DNA from: Chara braunii
Lineage: Eukaryota; Streptophyta; Charophyceae; Charales; Characeae
Reading direction: 5' to 3'
DNA: 31,403 nt
NCBI GenBank assembly: GCA_003427395.1
Contig: BFEA01000081.1
Span: 2,114,901-2,146,303, forward strand
The position numbers and the translations under genes were made by a program. The notes under the pieces are model-generated. The model was not told the origin of the DNA, searched no databases, and saw nothing but the letters and a program-made list of their open reading frames with translations. This document shows positions 7,830 through 18,639 of the stretch, piece by piece (the first letter of the stretch is position 1; each line of letters opens with the position of its first letter).

Positions 7830-8200
7830 GGAGTCTTGAAATTCGAGGCAAATGCCGGGTTGAATTGTGAGGTCCCCGGCCTTGGATTAATACATTTGAA
7901 TCTGAATGTGTACCTCGAATTTGCCTCAACATTCAGCGACATTCAGAGACATTCAGCGACATAGCTCAATTGGTTAGGCAAGCGACATTCAGGTTCAAAT
8001 GCAGGCAAGCGACATTGGTTAGGCAGGCAAGCGACATTCAGCGACATTCAGGTTCAAATGCAGGCAAGTGACATCGGTTAGGCAAGCGACATTCAGGTTC
8101 AAATGAATTAATCCGAGGCCTCGACAAGGGGCATTCCGGTTCAAATGAATTTGAATCCGAGGCCTCAAATTTCAGATTCAAATGAATTAATTCGAGGCAA
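7830..8200. repeat. Repeated tRNA-like SINE heads (A box/B box fragments)
   Basis: TAGCTCAATTGG (7962-7973) fits the Pol III A box consensus TRGYnnARnnG. GGTTCAAATGC (7992-8002) resembles the B box. GGTTAGGCAAGCGACATTCA-like units recur at least four times to 8100, with partial GGTTCAAAT copies. Flanking GAGGCAAAT/ATTTGCCTC words occur in both orientations. This looks like internal duplication of a tRNA-derived head. Confidence 0.6.
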
Positions 8201-8204
8201 ATTC

Positions 8205-8420
8205 CAGCGGCCTAGCTCAATTGGTTAGGCAGGCAAGTGGCATTCAGGAGGTCGAGGGCTCAACCCCCATGCCCGCCTGTGGCACACTCGGTGCCAACCA
8301 ACTGAGGTAGTCAGCTGGATCCTCCCAGTCGGTATTAGTAAGGTCTTCAGCCAACAACGGTGTGGGTGCGGGTGTGAGTGGGTTGCGTGTGGTGTGTGGG
8401 AGAGTGTTGGCTTTAGACAC
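8205..8420 (+). mobile_element. tRNA-derived SINE candidate
   Basis: The head GGCCTAGCTCAATTGGTTAG has an A box at 8213-8224 and a B-like box GGCTCAACCCC at 8257-8267, spaced as in tRNA promoters. A non-tRNA body follows (TGGCACACTCGGTGCCAACC, then a GTGTGGGTG-rich stretch). No clean poly(A) tail is seen, and the right side abuts the satellite. A folded tRNA is not supported because the acceptor and T stems do not pair well. Confidence 0.55.
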
Positions 8421-9341
8421 TACGGTTACCCGATGGGGGTGACGGAAGATGAAAGGGGGAGGCAGAGTTACTTGCAAATGGCCGGTCATTGTGTCAACCG
8501 GGGCCCCACCAGCGGGCCCAACCCTGCACGCTAAATGCTAGGGCAGAGGGGCAAATATGCCGTTACCTCGCCCAGCTAAAAATTTTCGCTGCCGTCCTAT
8601 GCGGCCATTAACCCGATGGGGGTGGGAGAAGATGAAAGGGGAGGCACAGTTACTGGCAAATGCTCGGTCATTGTGTTAGCCCGGGCCCCACCAGTGGCCC
8701 CAACCCTGCACCCTAAATGCTAGGGCAAAGGGACAAACATGCCGTTACCTCACCCAGCTAAAAATTTCCGACGTCCTCCTATGCGGCCGTTAACCCGGTG
8801 GGGGGTGGGGAAGATGAAAGGGGAGGCACAATTACTGGCAAATGCTCGGTCATTGTGTTAGCCAGGCCCCCACCAGCGGCCCCAACCCTGCACCCTAAAT
8901 GCTAGGACAGAGGGGCAAACATGCCGTTACCTCGCCCAGCTAAAAAATTCTGACGCCGTCCTATGCGGTCATTAACCGGATGGGGGTGGGAGAAGATGAA
9001 AGGGGAGGTACAGTTACTGGGAAATGCTCAGTTATTGTGTAAAGCCCGGCCCCCACCAGAGGCCCCAACCCTACACCCTAAATGCTAGGGCCAAGGGGCA
9101 AACATGTCGTTACCTCGCCCGGCTAAAAATTTTCGACGCTGTCCTATGCGACCGTTAACCCGGTGGGGGTGGAGGAAGATGAAAGGGAAGGCATAGTTAC
9201 TGACAAATGTTCGGTCCTTGTGTTAGTCGGGACCCCACCAGCGGCCCCAACCCTGCACCCTAAACGTTAGGGCAAAGGGACAAACATGTTGTTACCTCTC
9301 CCAGGTAAAAATTTTCGACGCGCGTCCTACGCGGCCGTTAA
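8421..9341 (+). repeat. Satellite array, five tandem monomers of ~182 bp
   Basis: Monomer starts are marked by CCGATGGGGGTG-like words at 8431, 8614, 8796, 8977 and 9161, giving periods of 183, 182, 181 and 184. Each unit carries AAGATGAAAGGGG, TCGGTCATTGTGTTAG, CCCCACCAGCGGCCCCAACC, AAATGCTAGGGC and ATGCCGTTACCTCGCCCAG in order. Copies are about 85-92 percent alike by eye. The period is close to nucleosome spacing. The last unit ends at GCGGCCGTTAATG. Confidence 0.95.
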
Positions 9342-9412
9342 TGTGCCACGTCGACAAGGGTCGCCCAAAAGAAAACCGGTTGTACGAATTTTTGTGCTAC
9401 AGTGCACATCTC

Positions 9413-9439
<27 letters not shown>
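9413..9439. repeat. Poly(A) tract
   Basis: About 27 A separate the end of the satellite-flanking sequence from the segment that is duplicated at 1-167. CGGTTGT on both sides (about 9377 and 9454) could be a target duplication of a ~70-bp insert, but it is weak. Confidence 0.6.
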
Positions 9440-9444
<5 letters not shown>

Positions 9445-9643
9445 GTTGAACGAACGGTTGTCTGGGAAAGGTAGTGCAATAGGTTGTGGTCTACCTAGTC
9501 CTTTCTGTGATGGACATATCTGTAATCTAGGATAGTTTCACTATGTTCTGTTTTTTTTTTTATCTTTTCCTTTTTTTAGATTCTTTTGTCAGTCTGGCAG
9601 GTCGTTTTCCCTGTGGCGCTTGAATGCCCTCATAGAGGGTATA

Positions 9644-10011
9644 CTTAGGGCGTCGTTCGACACCACTTCGAAATACTAGAAATTCTAGGGCGCTCTAACT
9701 CAAGAAAAATAATTAATTTCCCCTAACCCATTTTATCGTTTCACGGCCCCTAAAGATGGATGCCCCAGACACTCAGGTGTTGACGACAGGGTGCCAGGAA
9801 TATTTGTGGTTCGTTGAAAATTATTGAAAAAAAATAAAAATTCCTGCTTTATGCATTTTTTAGGGTTTAACCCTTTTCATCATTTTGGTTGGAGCGCACT
9901 TGAGCAGTTATGGCGGACCCTACAAGTCCACGATATGGAAATATTTTGGACTTCAAGATCATCGTTAATAAGGTGTTGTGGAACAATGCTTCCTATAAAT
10001 TCAAATTTTTT
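9644..10011. other. No gene recognised; sharp shift to AT-rich sequence
   Basis: Composition drops from GC-rich to AT-rich after 9644. TCGTTCGACACCA (9652-9664) and its reverse complement (10015-10027) could be 13-bp terminal repeats of a 376-bp element whose right end overlaps the last codons of the GIY-YIG frame. Confidence 0.4.
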
Positions 10012-11841
10012 TTATGGTGTCGAACGAGATTTTCGACTCCCCTCCAGATCGTTTCCGACGAAAATATCAATCGGTAATAAAACATAGTTACCGATTCCGA
10101 AAGAAGACAACCAACAATGGAAATAAGATTTTATTTTATGACGACAAACGTAGATGTGCTTACGCCAGCGAGTGTTTACATCGTGAGTGGTCTTACCGAT
10201 ATATAACAATTTACAGTACAGGGAGACACCTATATATACACAGTGGGTTAGATCGAGAAACTTTACCTCATGCTTACTGTACAACTTCAGCCATGCAAGA
10301 ATAAACTTATATGCCCATTTGATCTTACCTTGGAATGTCAGCAATAGTATGGTCAAACGAAGGAGGACTTCAATCTTGCGATTCACTATGAAGGTTTGGC
10401 AGTGTACACGTGTCAAAAATCTGCATAAGGATCGTAATTGGGTCACATTCAAGCCACGTCACATAACAGCAGCAGCACGATCCTTCTCCTCTCCATCTGC
10501 AGTTTCAGAATTAGCGATACGAATCACTGCTGCATCCTCGATCTGCTCACTGTCGAAAGTAAAATTTGTACAATACTCGACAATATCAAAAATTGCATCC
10601 ACCTGCATATCGTAAGGAACACCTTCCCCCTTGCAGACCCTTTGTATTTCAGTGGCATCCAAACTCCTTAACTCTCTCATTATAGAGTTCAGATAACGTA
10701 ATCGGACAAGCGACTCCTTCGTGGTCGGTATCAAATAAGCAGATGACGGTGTCTTTGTTCCAACTGCCTTTCGTTTCAGCGACGAAGTTTTTACAGGAGA
10801 CTTCCTCCCGTAGAACCGGACGTTTTTACTGTCTTCGCCTTTACCTTGCAACAAGTCATCCTCCCTCACAACTTCACAGGTCGCAGTGCACCATGCTTCG
10901 GATTTCTCTTAGGCGGTTGTTCCATTGGCGGACTATTTTCGAATACAGGTTCGAGTCCGAGTTAACTTTTTCGAAGATGCATAAATTTTCAGCACGTTCG
11001 TTCAATTATTTTATGACGTTGCTCTTGCTGTCGCCATTACCGCTGCCAGAGGACGATTCTTCATCGATTTTATAAACCACCTACTTTTTGTCTTTCTCTC
11101 TGCAAAACACGCCTAGTGGACCGACCGCTTGCTTCAGTTGGTCAATAAAATTATCTTGCATCTCGTGTAGCTTATGCATGTGAATCGCCATCTAGATGTT
11201 TATCATAGCCTTCTTCATCTCCGCATGATGCTCGGCTTCTCGCCGCCCCTTCTCCTCTTTCTTTTGCACTTTCTTCACCCGTTTCGTCTTCCTTGCAACT
11301 TTCAGGCGCTTCTCATCCTCCCCCCTTAACCACTTCCCCTCTTTTCACGTTTTTTTCTTGCGTTTTCATCCTTATTTGCATGCTCAACATCAAAATGTTC
11401 CTTCATGATGATGAAATTCGGGCTTAATTCAATAGTTTGTGCCTTCACGCTCGGATCTAGAAACGCAAATTGTTGCCGTCTTGAATCATGATATCTCGGC
11501 GATCTCGACCTTCTTGAATTAGATGAGGTCAACAGCCTAACTGAGTTGTCATACCTTCACGAGCAATGTGGACACTAGTTCGTGTAATGACCAACTTCAT
11601 TACACTTAAAACATATCGGTTAGTGATACGGATGTCGATCGTTATCTTCATTCGGAGCTCCTCCTTCATTGCGTCGTTCAACGCCAAGCATATCATCACA
11701 CTTGAGTTGAGTACGACCAAACACACCACTATGGCAAAAACAAAAGATATCATGGACACTCGAGCAACCAACTTGATAAAATGAATCAAATCGAAGGAAT
11801 ACGAAACTTGAGTAATTGGTAACAATAATAAACACGTTCAC
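10012..11841 (-). pseudogene. Decayed element: CCHC zinc knuckle, basic helix, SAP-like segment, GIY-YIG nuclease
   Basis: Read on the minus strand in order: CFKCNEVGHYTN*C (11613-11572), a CX2CX4HX4C knuckle with a stop before its last Cys; an SR-rich stretch SNSRRSRSPRYHDSRR; a Lys/Glu/Arg-rich helical stretch EDEKRLKVARKTKRVKKV (about 11320-11200); and the frame at 10869-10459 with SLDATEIQRVCKGEGVPYDM, which resembles a SAP-type helix pair. The frame at 10452-10012 carries CVYIGVSLYCKLLYIGKT, then RWRKHI, matching the GIY-YIG core with its Arg and His. The domains lie in different frames with several stops, so this copy is not functional. No reverse transcriptase or integrase is visible. 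GIY-YIG domains cleave DNA, and CCHC knuckles bind nucleic acid. Similar combinations may form a mobile family in charophytes, but that is inference. Confidence 0.55.
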
Positions 11842-12584
11842 TCAACTCCCTGTAAAGCGACTCCAGACGAGATTGCGCGTTCAATTCTCAGTACAGAGAA
11901 ACAAGGTGTCAAACAATGTGAAAACATTGAAACTTCAAAAGTTCAATGCACACGTGAGAAAAACTCATCACTCTAAAAAAAAAACATAAGACAAAAGAAT
12001 AAACAAGGTTAATCATACTTAAATTTTTTTTTTCAACCTTTCACAACCCCAGAAACCACTGATCATACTGTCAAACCCGTGAACGTTGACCAATACTGCA
12101 ATCGATCGATCGGCTAAAAATGATAAAATCATTGTGAATCCTAATATAGTCGTTTAAGCACCACTTTTTTTGTTCAGTCCAATATGAGAAATGGTCAAAC
12201 CAATAATCACCGGTCAAAAATTAGAACCAACGGTATTTCTATTCAAACAAAAGTATCGGGTCCTAAGTCCGAAAATGAATTAAAACACAAACATATTTCC
12301 CAAAAATTTGAAACCAACAGATCCTAGGTATCGTCGGTCCTAGTTACTTATCAAGAGGCCCACGATAGTTCGAACCACACCCTGTTGATCGAGGCCTCGT
12401 TGCACTACGCTAGACTCTTGAAAGAGTTCATGGATCGTTCAACGGTTGTCAAACTCTTGAAATGCCCTACAATCTCGTCATCGCTGCACTTATACTAAGC
12501 TCTTGAACTAGGAAGCACTACAGGATGCATTGGAAAAAAAAATACAAAAAATCGAGTGATCACGAAAAAACAAACCTCTTATAG
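11842..12584. other. No intact gene; AT-rich decayed repeat, possible LTR before 12585
   Basis: No open frame of note. The 3' part (12340-12584) directly precedes a primer-binding-site-like sequence and so may be the end of a degraded plus-strand LTR, but no TG/CA ends or second LTR could be paired. Confidence 0.4.
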
Positions 12585-12601
12585 GGGCGCCACTGTCGGG
12601 G
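12585..12601 (+). other. LTR-retrotransposon primer-binding site (tRNA-Asp type), degraded
   Basis: GGGCGCCACTGTCGGGG matches the complement of the plant tRNA-Asp 3' end (TGGCGCCGTTGCCGGGG) at 13 of 17 positions. The following leader (GAAGGCTGCCTTTCGATACT, then CTGTAACC and GGCATCAGTGG) is homologous to that after 19496-19512, supporting a shared retrotransposon family. Confidence 0.6.
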
Positions 12602-13922
12602 AAGGCTGCCTTTCGATACTTTGGTCCGCCTGTAACCGTAGGGGCTAGGAAGGCATCAGTGGTAGAGGTCCTTCAAGGAGTGTGAACCCGATCATATTAC
12701 GACTTCGACACTCACACTGAATTTTGTTTTGTGTGTACAGGTGCGATGTGGGCGAGAGTCCGCGACAGGCGGTCCCAACCCATCTCGATATCCCGGTGAG
12801 ATATTATGATTATTGGATTTCAACATTTTTGCTTTCTGCATGAATTTCCTCTTGCATGCCTTGTGATTGGAGAGAGATGCGTATCGGTTCCCGTCTTTTT
12901 GCAAAGTGCGGGAGCCCACCCAGCCATACATTCGTGTGGTCCTACCAAACATCGACAGAGACCGATCACTCAGTCGGTTTTTGCTGCCACTTCCTGATGC
13001 CTACGGTCTTAGATTTTAAAAGTTTTAGTCTATCGGTCATAGGTCAGGTATGAATAAGCTTATGACAAATAACCAATCTCATCAAGTCGTGAAACCCGGA
13101 TAACCTTTTACCAAGCCAGACATCGTTCGATATTTAAAAACACAGGGCAAATACCCTTGTCAGGGTGTCTGTCCCGACAACATTCCCGGACCCCATTGAA
13201 CGACGTGCTCATCGTTCACCATTAAAATATAAAATCAGGACGCTTATAGAATTTTCATGTGAAAACAACGGTTACAATACACAACAATCCGAAATAATTA
13301 TCCGGAACAAAGCCTGAAGGTTTCATCAACAAATCTGGATTCAGTTTTTAGAAACCCAAATGTAATAACATCAACAAAACTGGATTATGCCTCTCAACAT
13401 AAATACAACAAAACTGAATTCTGCCTCCAAAAAGTTAAAACTTGACACATTTTCACTCATAACTTAGAATAGTACCAGATTCCGCCCCTTGCAAACCTAA
13501 AATCAGAACTTGGACCCAAATTTCACCCCGGGAAGCCCAAAATATAGAGGATTTTTTTTCAGAAGGGTCCCAACATCATCCCACTAGCGACCAACAATTT
13601 TGTCTCTCTGAATGGTTATCAGATTCTGCCCCTTGTAAGTCTAAGATCGACAACTTTCAGGTTGATATCACAATAGATCAACCTTTTGGAAGTTGTTCAG
13701 ACGTAGTCTGAACGAACCATCAAGAGAGCAACCATTCATTCAAACGTCCTCGTCCAAGTTGTGAGCCTATTCCAACTTCAGAGAAAACATACAACTCACA
13801 CAGTTATCATGTTCAATGTTGATAAACTCTTTGTGATATGTGTTGAGGAGTGGTGTAATCTTTTTCACAGGATATCATATTGACATCAAGCCTCGCTTCA
13901 AATTCAAGCCTCACCACACTCC
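12602..13922. other. AT-rich retrotransposon debris without open frames
   Basis: This lies between two opposite-strand primer-binding sites. Phrases such as AGATTCTGCCCCTTG recur (13484, 13621) as internal repeats. No gag or pol motif is readable. Confidence 0.5.
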
Positions 13923-13933
13923 CTCTGATACCA
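13923..13933 (-). other. LTR-retrotransposon primer-binding site (initiator Met tRNA type)
   Basis: On the minus strand the sequence reads TCGACAC|TGGTATCAGAG. TGGTATCAGAG is the common plant primer-binding site complementary to the tRNA-iMet 3' end. The preceding GACA could be the LTR end (CA) one base away. The LTR would then extend to higher coordinates (13934 onward) and the body to lower ones. Confidence 0.65.
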
Positions 13934-14704
13934 GTGTCGAAACCTCATCAATCTCCTCCCAATAGAGCTAAACATCTCCACCCCACACATCCCAGATTGG
14001 TTAGGCCTCGACCATAGAGGTGAAGTCATACTGCTTGATACAAGATTAGGTAACCACTCATTTTCTCGTAACTGACAGTAATCGTCTCCGTTATACGTAG
14101 TGGCTTGATAAGGTCACACCACCTTCTTCCTTTTCAATGATAGCGTAGTCTCTCTTCCTTAAACCACATAAGAATCGGATGAAAACATTTCACTATTGAC
14201 AACGAGCACAATTCCGGCGCGAGCCTCACTACCACTTACAAAGATCACAATTACATCAAAAATTTATTGCGACATAATAACAAACTCGCAATAAACTTCA
14301 ATTAATCACAACGAAATAAATCACAACAAATGTTTCACATGAAATTTTATAATGATCCAAGTCACACATCTTAACGATAGATAAAATGTATTCATGTAAT
14401 ATAAATGCATCATATAAAATAAAATAGATAACCTCAAATAAATAAAAATCTGGTTAAACAAATTAATCAAAATCTGCATTAACCCAAGTACACAAATGAA
14501 GTACATAACTCAACAAAATAATATTAAAAAAAATAAATTTTGGTTGACGACGTTCCAACTAGCTTCAAAAAATGAATATCACAACAAAATCAATCTTATA
14601 ACATCATAACAAAACAAATACCTCAAAGTTCATAATTAAAAAAAAAAAATTAAGATTAACGATGATAATTTTAACACTATGTCTGAAAATGCATAGGTAA
14701 TAAT
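13934..14704 (-). mobile_element. Probable degraded LTR and flanking AT-rich sequence up to the gap
   Basis: Placed by position relative to the minus-strand primer-binding site. No open frames are seen, and AT content is very high from 14240. The other LTR end could not be found, so the boundary is arbitrary. Confidence 0.35.
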
Positions 14705-15696
14705 NNNNNNNNNNNNNNNNNNNNNNNNNNNNNNNNNNNNNNNNNNNNNNNNNNNNNNNNNNNNNNNNNNNNNNNNNNNNNNNNNNNNNNNNNNNNNNNN
14801 NNNNNNNNNNNNNNNNNNNNNNNNNNNNNNNNNNNNNNNNNNNNNNNNNNNNNNNNNNNNNNNNNNNNNNNNNNNNNNNNNNNNNNNNNNNNNNNNNNNN
14901 NNNNNNNNNNNNNNNNNNNNNNNNNNNNNNNNNNNNNNNNNNNNNNNNNNNNNNNNNNNNNNNNNNNNNNNNNNNNNNNNNNNNNNNNNNNNNNNNNNNN
15001 NNNNNNNNNNNNNNNNNNNNNNNNNNNNNNNNNNNNNNNNNNNNNNNNNNNNNNNNNNNNNNNNNNNNNNNNNNNNNNNNNNNNNNNNNNNNNNNNNNNN
15101 NNNNNNNNNNNNNNNNNNNNNNNNNNNNNNNNNNNNNNNNNNNNNNNNNNNNNNNNNNNNNNNNNNNNNNNNNNNNNNNNNNNNNNNNNNNNNNNNNNNN
15201 NNNNNNNNNNNNNNNNNNNNNNNNNNNNNNNNNNNNNNNNNNNNNNNNNNNNNNNNNNNNNNNNNNNNNNNNNNNNNNNNNNNNNNNNNNNNNNNNNNNN
15301 NNNNNNNNNNNNNNNNNNNNNNNNNNNNNNNNNNNNNNNNNNNNNNNNNNNNNNNNNNNNNNNNNNNNNNNNNNNNNNNNNNNNNNNNNNNNNNNNNNNN
15401 NNNNNNNNNNNNNNNNNNNNNNNNNNNNNNNNNNNNNNNNNNNNNNNNNNNNNNNNNNNNNNNNNNNNNNNNNNNNNNNNNNNNNNNNNNNNNNNNNNNN
15501 NNNNNNNNNNNNNNNNNNNNNNNNNNNNNNNNNNNNNNNNNNNNNNNNNNNNNNNNNNNNNNNNNNNNNNNNNNNNNNNNNNNNNNNNNNNNNNNNNNNN
15601 NNNNNNNNNNNNNNNNNNNNNNNNNNNNNNNNNNNNNNNNNNNNNNNNNNNNNNNNNNNNNNNNNNNNNNNNNNNNNNNNNNNNNNNNNNNNNNNN
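14705..15696. other. Assembly gap (992 N)
   Basis: Unsequenced scaffold gap. It begins in AT-rich sequence and ends in a CT microsatellite. Confidence 1.

Positions 15697-15752
<56 letters not shown>
15697..15752. repeat. (TC)n microsatellite at the gap edge
   Basis: About 56 bases of pure TC follow the gap, a likely cause of the assembly break. Confidence 0.95.
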
Positions 15753-15754
<2 letters not shown>

Positions 15755-16221
15755 GTTAATATTATTACCGTATCATATGACTTTAGTAAATTGTAAGCTT
15801 GAGTATCAACGCTGCAATTTACGCTTTGTCATTAAGATGGATTATCAAATAACAACTTCCCCATCCCAGAAGCATTTTTATCTCGCAAGTTAGATCGGCG
15901 AAAGAAGGTTGATTAATGACGAATGAGGCATGAAAAACGATTCAATTGTGACAATAATTTTTAAGGGTGCAGACTAAGGATCTAGATGTACAAAAAATGA
16001 ATGATGGTCGAGAAGGATTCTGAGAGGCGGCCTCGATATACAGGAGTCAACGACAAGTCGTTGAAAATTAAGGTCAACCATGAGCGTGTTGGCGGACTAC
16101 TTTTCTGCATAGGTCTTATTTTCTATAGGCGCATCGGTGAACTGCATTTCCAAGGCCTGAAATTAGGCTAGAAAATCAAGTACAATACTGAACCTTGTTC
16201 CTTTTCCAACACTATAACCCG
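15753..16221. other. No gene or repeat recognised
   Basis: AT-rich sequence with no frame above noise. Confidence 0.5.
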
Positions 16222-16435
16222 CTCGGTGCCGCCCATGATTTTTTGGGGCCCATATAGGCTCGAGATAAGGCTTGGGCAGAACCTTCGTACCGAAGCGCTG
16301 CAAATCCATCGACAACTGCCTCTATGGACAGCTTGGTGCCACACATAACTTTTCGGGGCCCAAATGGGCTCGACATTAGGTTCAGGCACGACCTCGGTAC
16401 GGGGGCGCTGTAAATCTCCCGACAACTTTCGACGT
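16222..16435 (+). repeat. Two tandem copies of a ~110-bp unit
   Basis: Units start CTCGGTGCC (16222) and CTTGGTGCC (16332). Shared words are GGGGCCCA, GGGCTCGA, AGGCTTGGGCAG/AGGTTCAGGCAC, GCGCTG(C/T)AAATC and CGACAAC. This explains the apparent 85- and 132-codon minus-strand frames as repeat translation. Confidence 0.85.
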
Positions 16436-16849
16436 TTTGAGGCATGGAAGTGTTGAGATCCACACCGTGTTGGGCCCTACAAACAAGGTGTGCTAGCCTT
16501 CGAACTAGCGAGCGTGCTGACACACGAGGTATGCTAGCCTTCGGACGCACGAGAAGCAGAAGAAGACGGACCAAGGACACACGTACCAGCGAACGGGGAT
16601 GAGTACACAATATTTGAGCGTATAGTAATCATCCCTGCAAGATCTAAAGCGCACGGTAGCCTACGCACGGCAACGGGGGTAAGTTCCTCAATTGCTCACG
16701 AAGAGGCACACTGAAGAGGGATATTTTTTCACCTAATCAGCATACGGGGAAACTAATTAGTCTTCCAATCACGCATGGAAGTGGGGAGATATCAAGGACA
16801 CACGGTTAATAAAATGAACGAAGTGGCCCATGGAACGCAGAATTTGGCA

Positions 16850-17360
16850 TATTTTTCCCGTCCACTTACATATGGCATAGTGGCAAAACTGGAACAAGCA
16901 TCGAATCGGCACAACGATTGTTTCATGGTCAAAATGAATTTTTTTATTTTTTTTTCAGTCATTTTTTCTAACCGATCACGAACAAATATATGCGATCTCA
17001 AATTCTCATAGTCTTCGACACATTATTTCCAACAGGAAAAATCGCAGAAGTTTGAGTGTTTTTCTCATTGGCCTACAAACACCACTGTGGTAAAACCAGA
17101 ATAGGGAACAAATCGGCGCGGTGATTGTTTCACAGTTAAAACGATTTTTTCAAAATTTTCAATTACATTTCCTGGAAAGACCACAAACAACTCTACGGGG
17201 CCTCAAATTCTCTGAGTCTTTGTGGCATTCTTTCGAGCAAGAAAAATCACAGAAGTTGGAGTACGCCATTGGCCTAAAAATGGAATATTGAACAAATCGG
17301 CGTGATGATTGGTTCACGACAAAAATGATTTACTTATGTTTTTCTGATATTTTTTATGAA
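16850..17360 (+). repeat. Degenerate ~190-205 bp tandem repeat, about 2.5 units
   Basis: AATCGGC(A/G)C followed by GATTGTTTCA recurs near 16904, 17112 and 17297. Between them CTCAAATTCTC, AAAAATC(G/A)CAGAAGTT and CATTGGCCTA keep the same order. Similar words appear on the other strand at 27020-27360. Confidence 0.7.
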
Positions 17361-17483
17361 AAAATAACGACCCTACCAACTCTCAAAATTTCAAAATTTG
17401 ATGTGAATTTTTTTGAGGGTGAAAAATCGCCAAAGCTGCCTTCAAATTCTCGGATTAGATCCGTGGTTTAAAGTTTGACCTCT

Positions 17484-18008
17484 GCAATAGAAAAATTCCC
17501 ATGAGAAATGAAAGTTGAAAAAAACATTCCATTAAAAAAAAATCCTTCATTTTTATAAATTATCATTCCAATGTTTGTCAAATTCTAAAATTTCCAATTT
17601 AATTTGATAAGTTCTCGTCTAAATATGAGTTTTCGCTTCCAACTTTATCTACTTATTCAGGATGGAATGAAAGTCTGGACGAGTTTATGAAATATTTTAA
17701 CTAGACTTTCATACTATTACAACAAATATCGTCTAATTTAGATTGGATTAACCTATTTATGACTGGAAATCCTTACTTAGAATGGCAGTCCAATTAAAAT
17801 ATTTCATGAATTCATCCAGACTTTCATTCCATCTCTAGCAAGCAGTTCAAATAAGAAGGGATATCCCATTTTTGGAAGGAAAGTTTTCAAGTAAGACGAA
17901 AAATTTTAAAATTGGAATTACATTTTTTAAGATGAAATGAAAATTTGGAATTTATAATGTAATTTTACTCTAGAATGATTATTTAATTCTGGGAAATTTT
18001 CCTGTTGT
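17484..18008. mobile_element. Foldback element, copy A (~525 bp)
   Basis: Long imperfect arms fold back on each other. GATGGAATGAAAGTCTGG (17661) pairs with CCAGACTTTCATTCCATC (17817). The termini read AATAGAAAAATTCCCA and TGGGAAATTTTCCTGTT. An inverted-orientation copy lies at 23342-23884. It is AT-rich with no coding frame, so a non-autonomous hairpin transposon is likely. Confidence 0.8.
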
Positions 18009-18106
18009 GGTCGCCGCCCTCCTCCCAATCGCAGCCCTAATTCTCTGGAAATACCAATTTAATAGATGAACGGAGTTGCAGACACTCAAACTCTGTACAA
18101 TCACAC

Positions 18107-18146
18107 TTGAGAGAAGGAGAGAGAGAGAGAGTATTTGTGTGTGTGT

Positions 18147-18191
<45 letters not shown>

Positions 18192-18232
18192 TGAGAGAGA
18201 GAGAAAAAAAAAAAAAACAAAAAAAAAACCAC
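18107..18232. repeat. (GA)n/(GT)n/(A)n compound simple repeat
   Basis: GAGA, then about 55 bases of GT, then GAGA and A-rich sequence. Apparent frames here are simple-repeat translations. Confidence 0.95.
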
Positions 18233-18639
18233 GTTGATAGAGATTGAAGAATGAATGAATCTGCCTGTATCCCAGATTCGTCAGGACTTACCCAGAAGAA
18301 AACATACGTGAATATGGATATGGATGACGGCGAAGGGAGCACGAGCGAACAAGGAAGAAAAGGGGGAGAGTTCGTTTGTTTCTTCGAGGAGGTACGACCT
18401 TATAGGTGTCTGAAATATCCATGCCAGTTAAATTGATGGAGAAAACTTTTATTCGACAATTACATGTTACAATTCAAACGGGAAATTTTATGGCCCAGTA
18501 GTGTAGACCGTTATGGGTTGAAGTTGTATGAGACTCATGATGAGAAATTTGTTAAACCGTGACCTCTGAAACTCTGCCGCCATATTAAGGTAGAAACACT
18601 GCGACGTTAAACTCTATAACTAGTTTATGTATTCAGTGG

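Larger units (their letters stand above)
5481..7881. mobile_element. Possible 2.4-kb composite element bounded by 27-bp inverted repeats
   Basis: GGCCGGGGACCCCACAATTC (5481-5500, match running to 5507) recurs as the reverse complement at 7855-7881 with 26 of 27 bases identical. The interior has a purine-rich tract (5745-5980), a second inverted-repeat element at 6311-6816 and a poly(A) insert. No transposase frame is visible. I do not see a clear target-site duplication, so the ends may belong to two related solo elements instead. Confidence 0.45.

Noticed and set aside
8244-8489. 81-codon minus-strand frame
   Set aside because: It covers the SINE body and the first satellite unit and has no domain.
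8421-9341. CRISPR-like array
   Set aside because: The whole ~182-bp unit is conserved, with no unique spacers, so it is satellite DNA.
9652-10027. 376-bp element with 13-bp inverted ends
   Set aside because: The match is short, there is no target duplication, and the right end overlaps the GIY-YIG frame. It is kept only as a remark.
10948-10958. Perfect Pol III B box GGTTCGAGTCC
   Set aside because: No A box at suitable distance and no tRNA fold. It lies within the decayed CCHC/GIY-YIG element.
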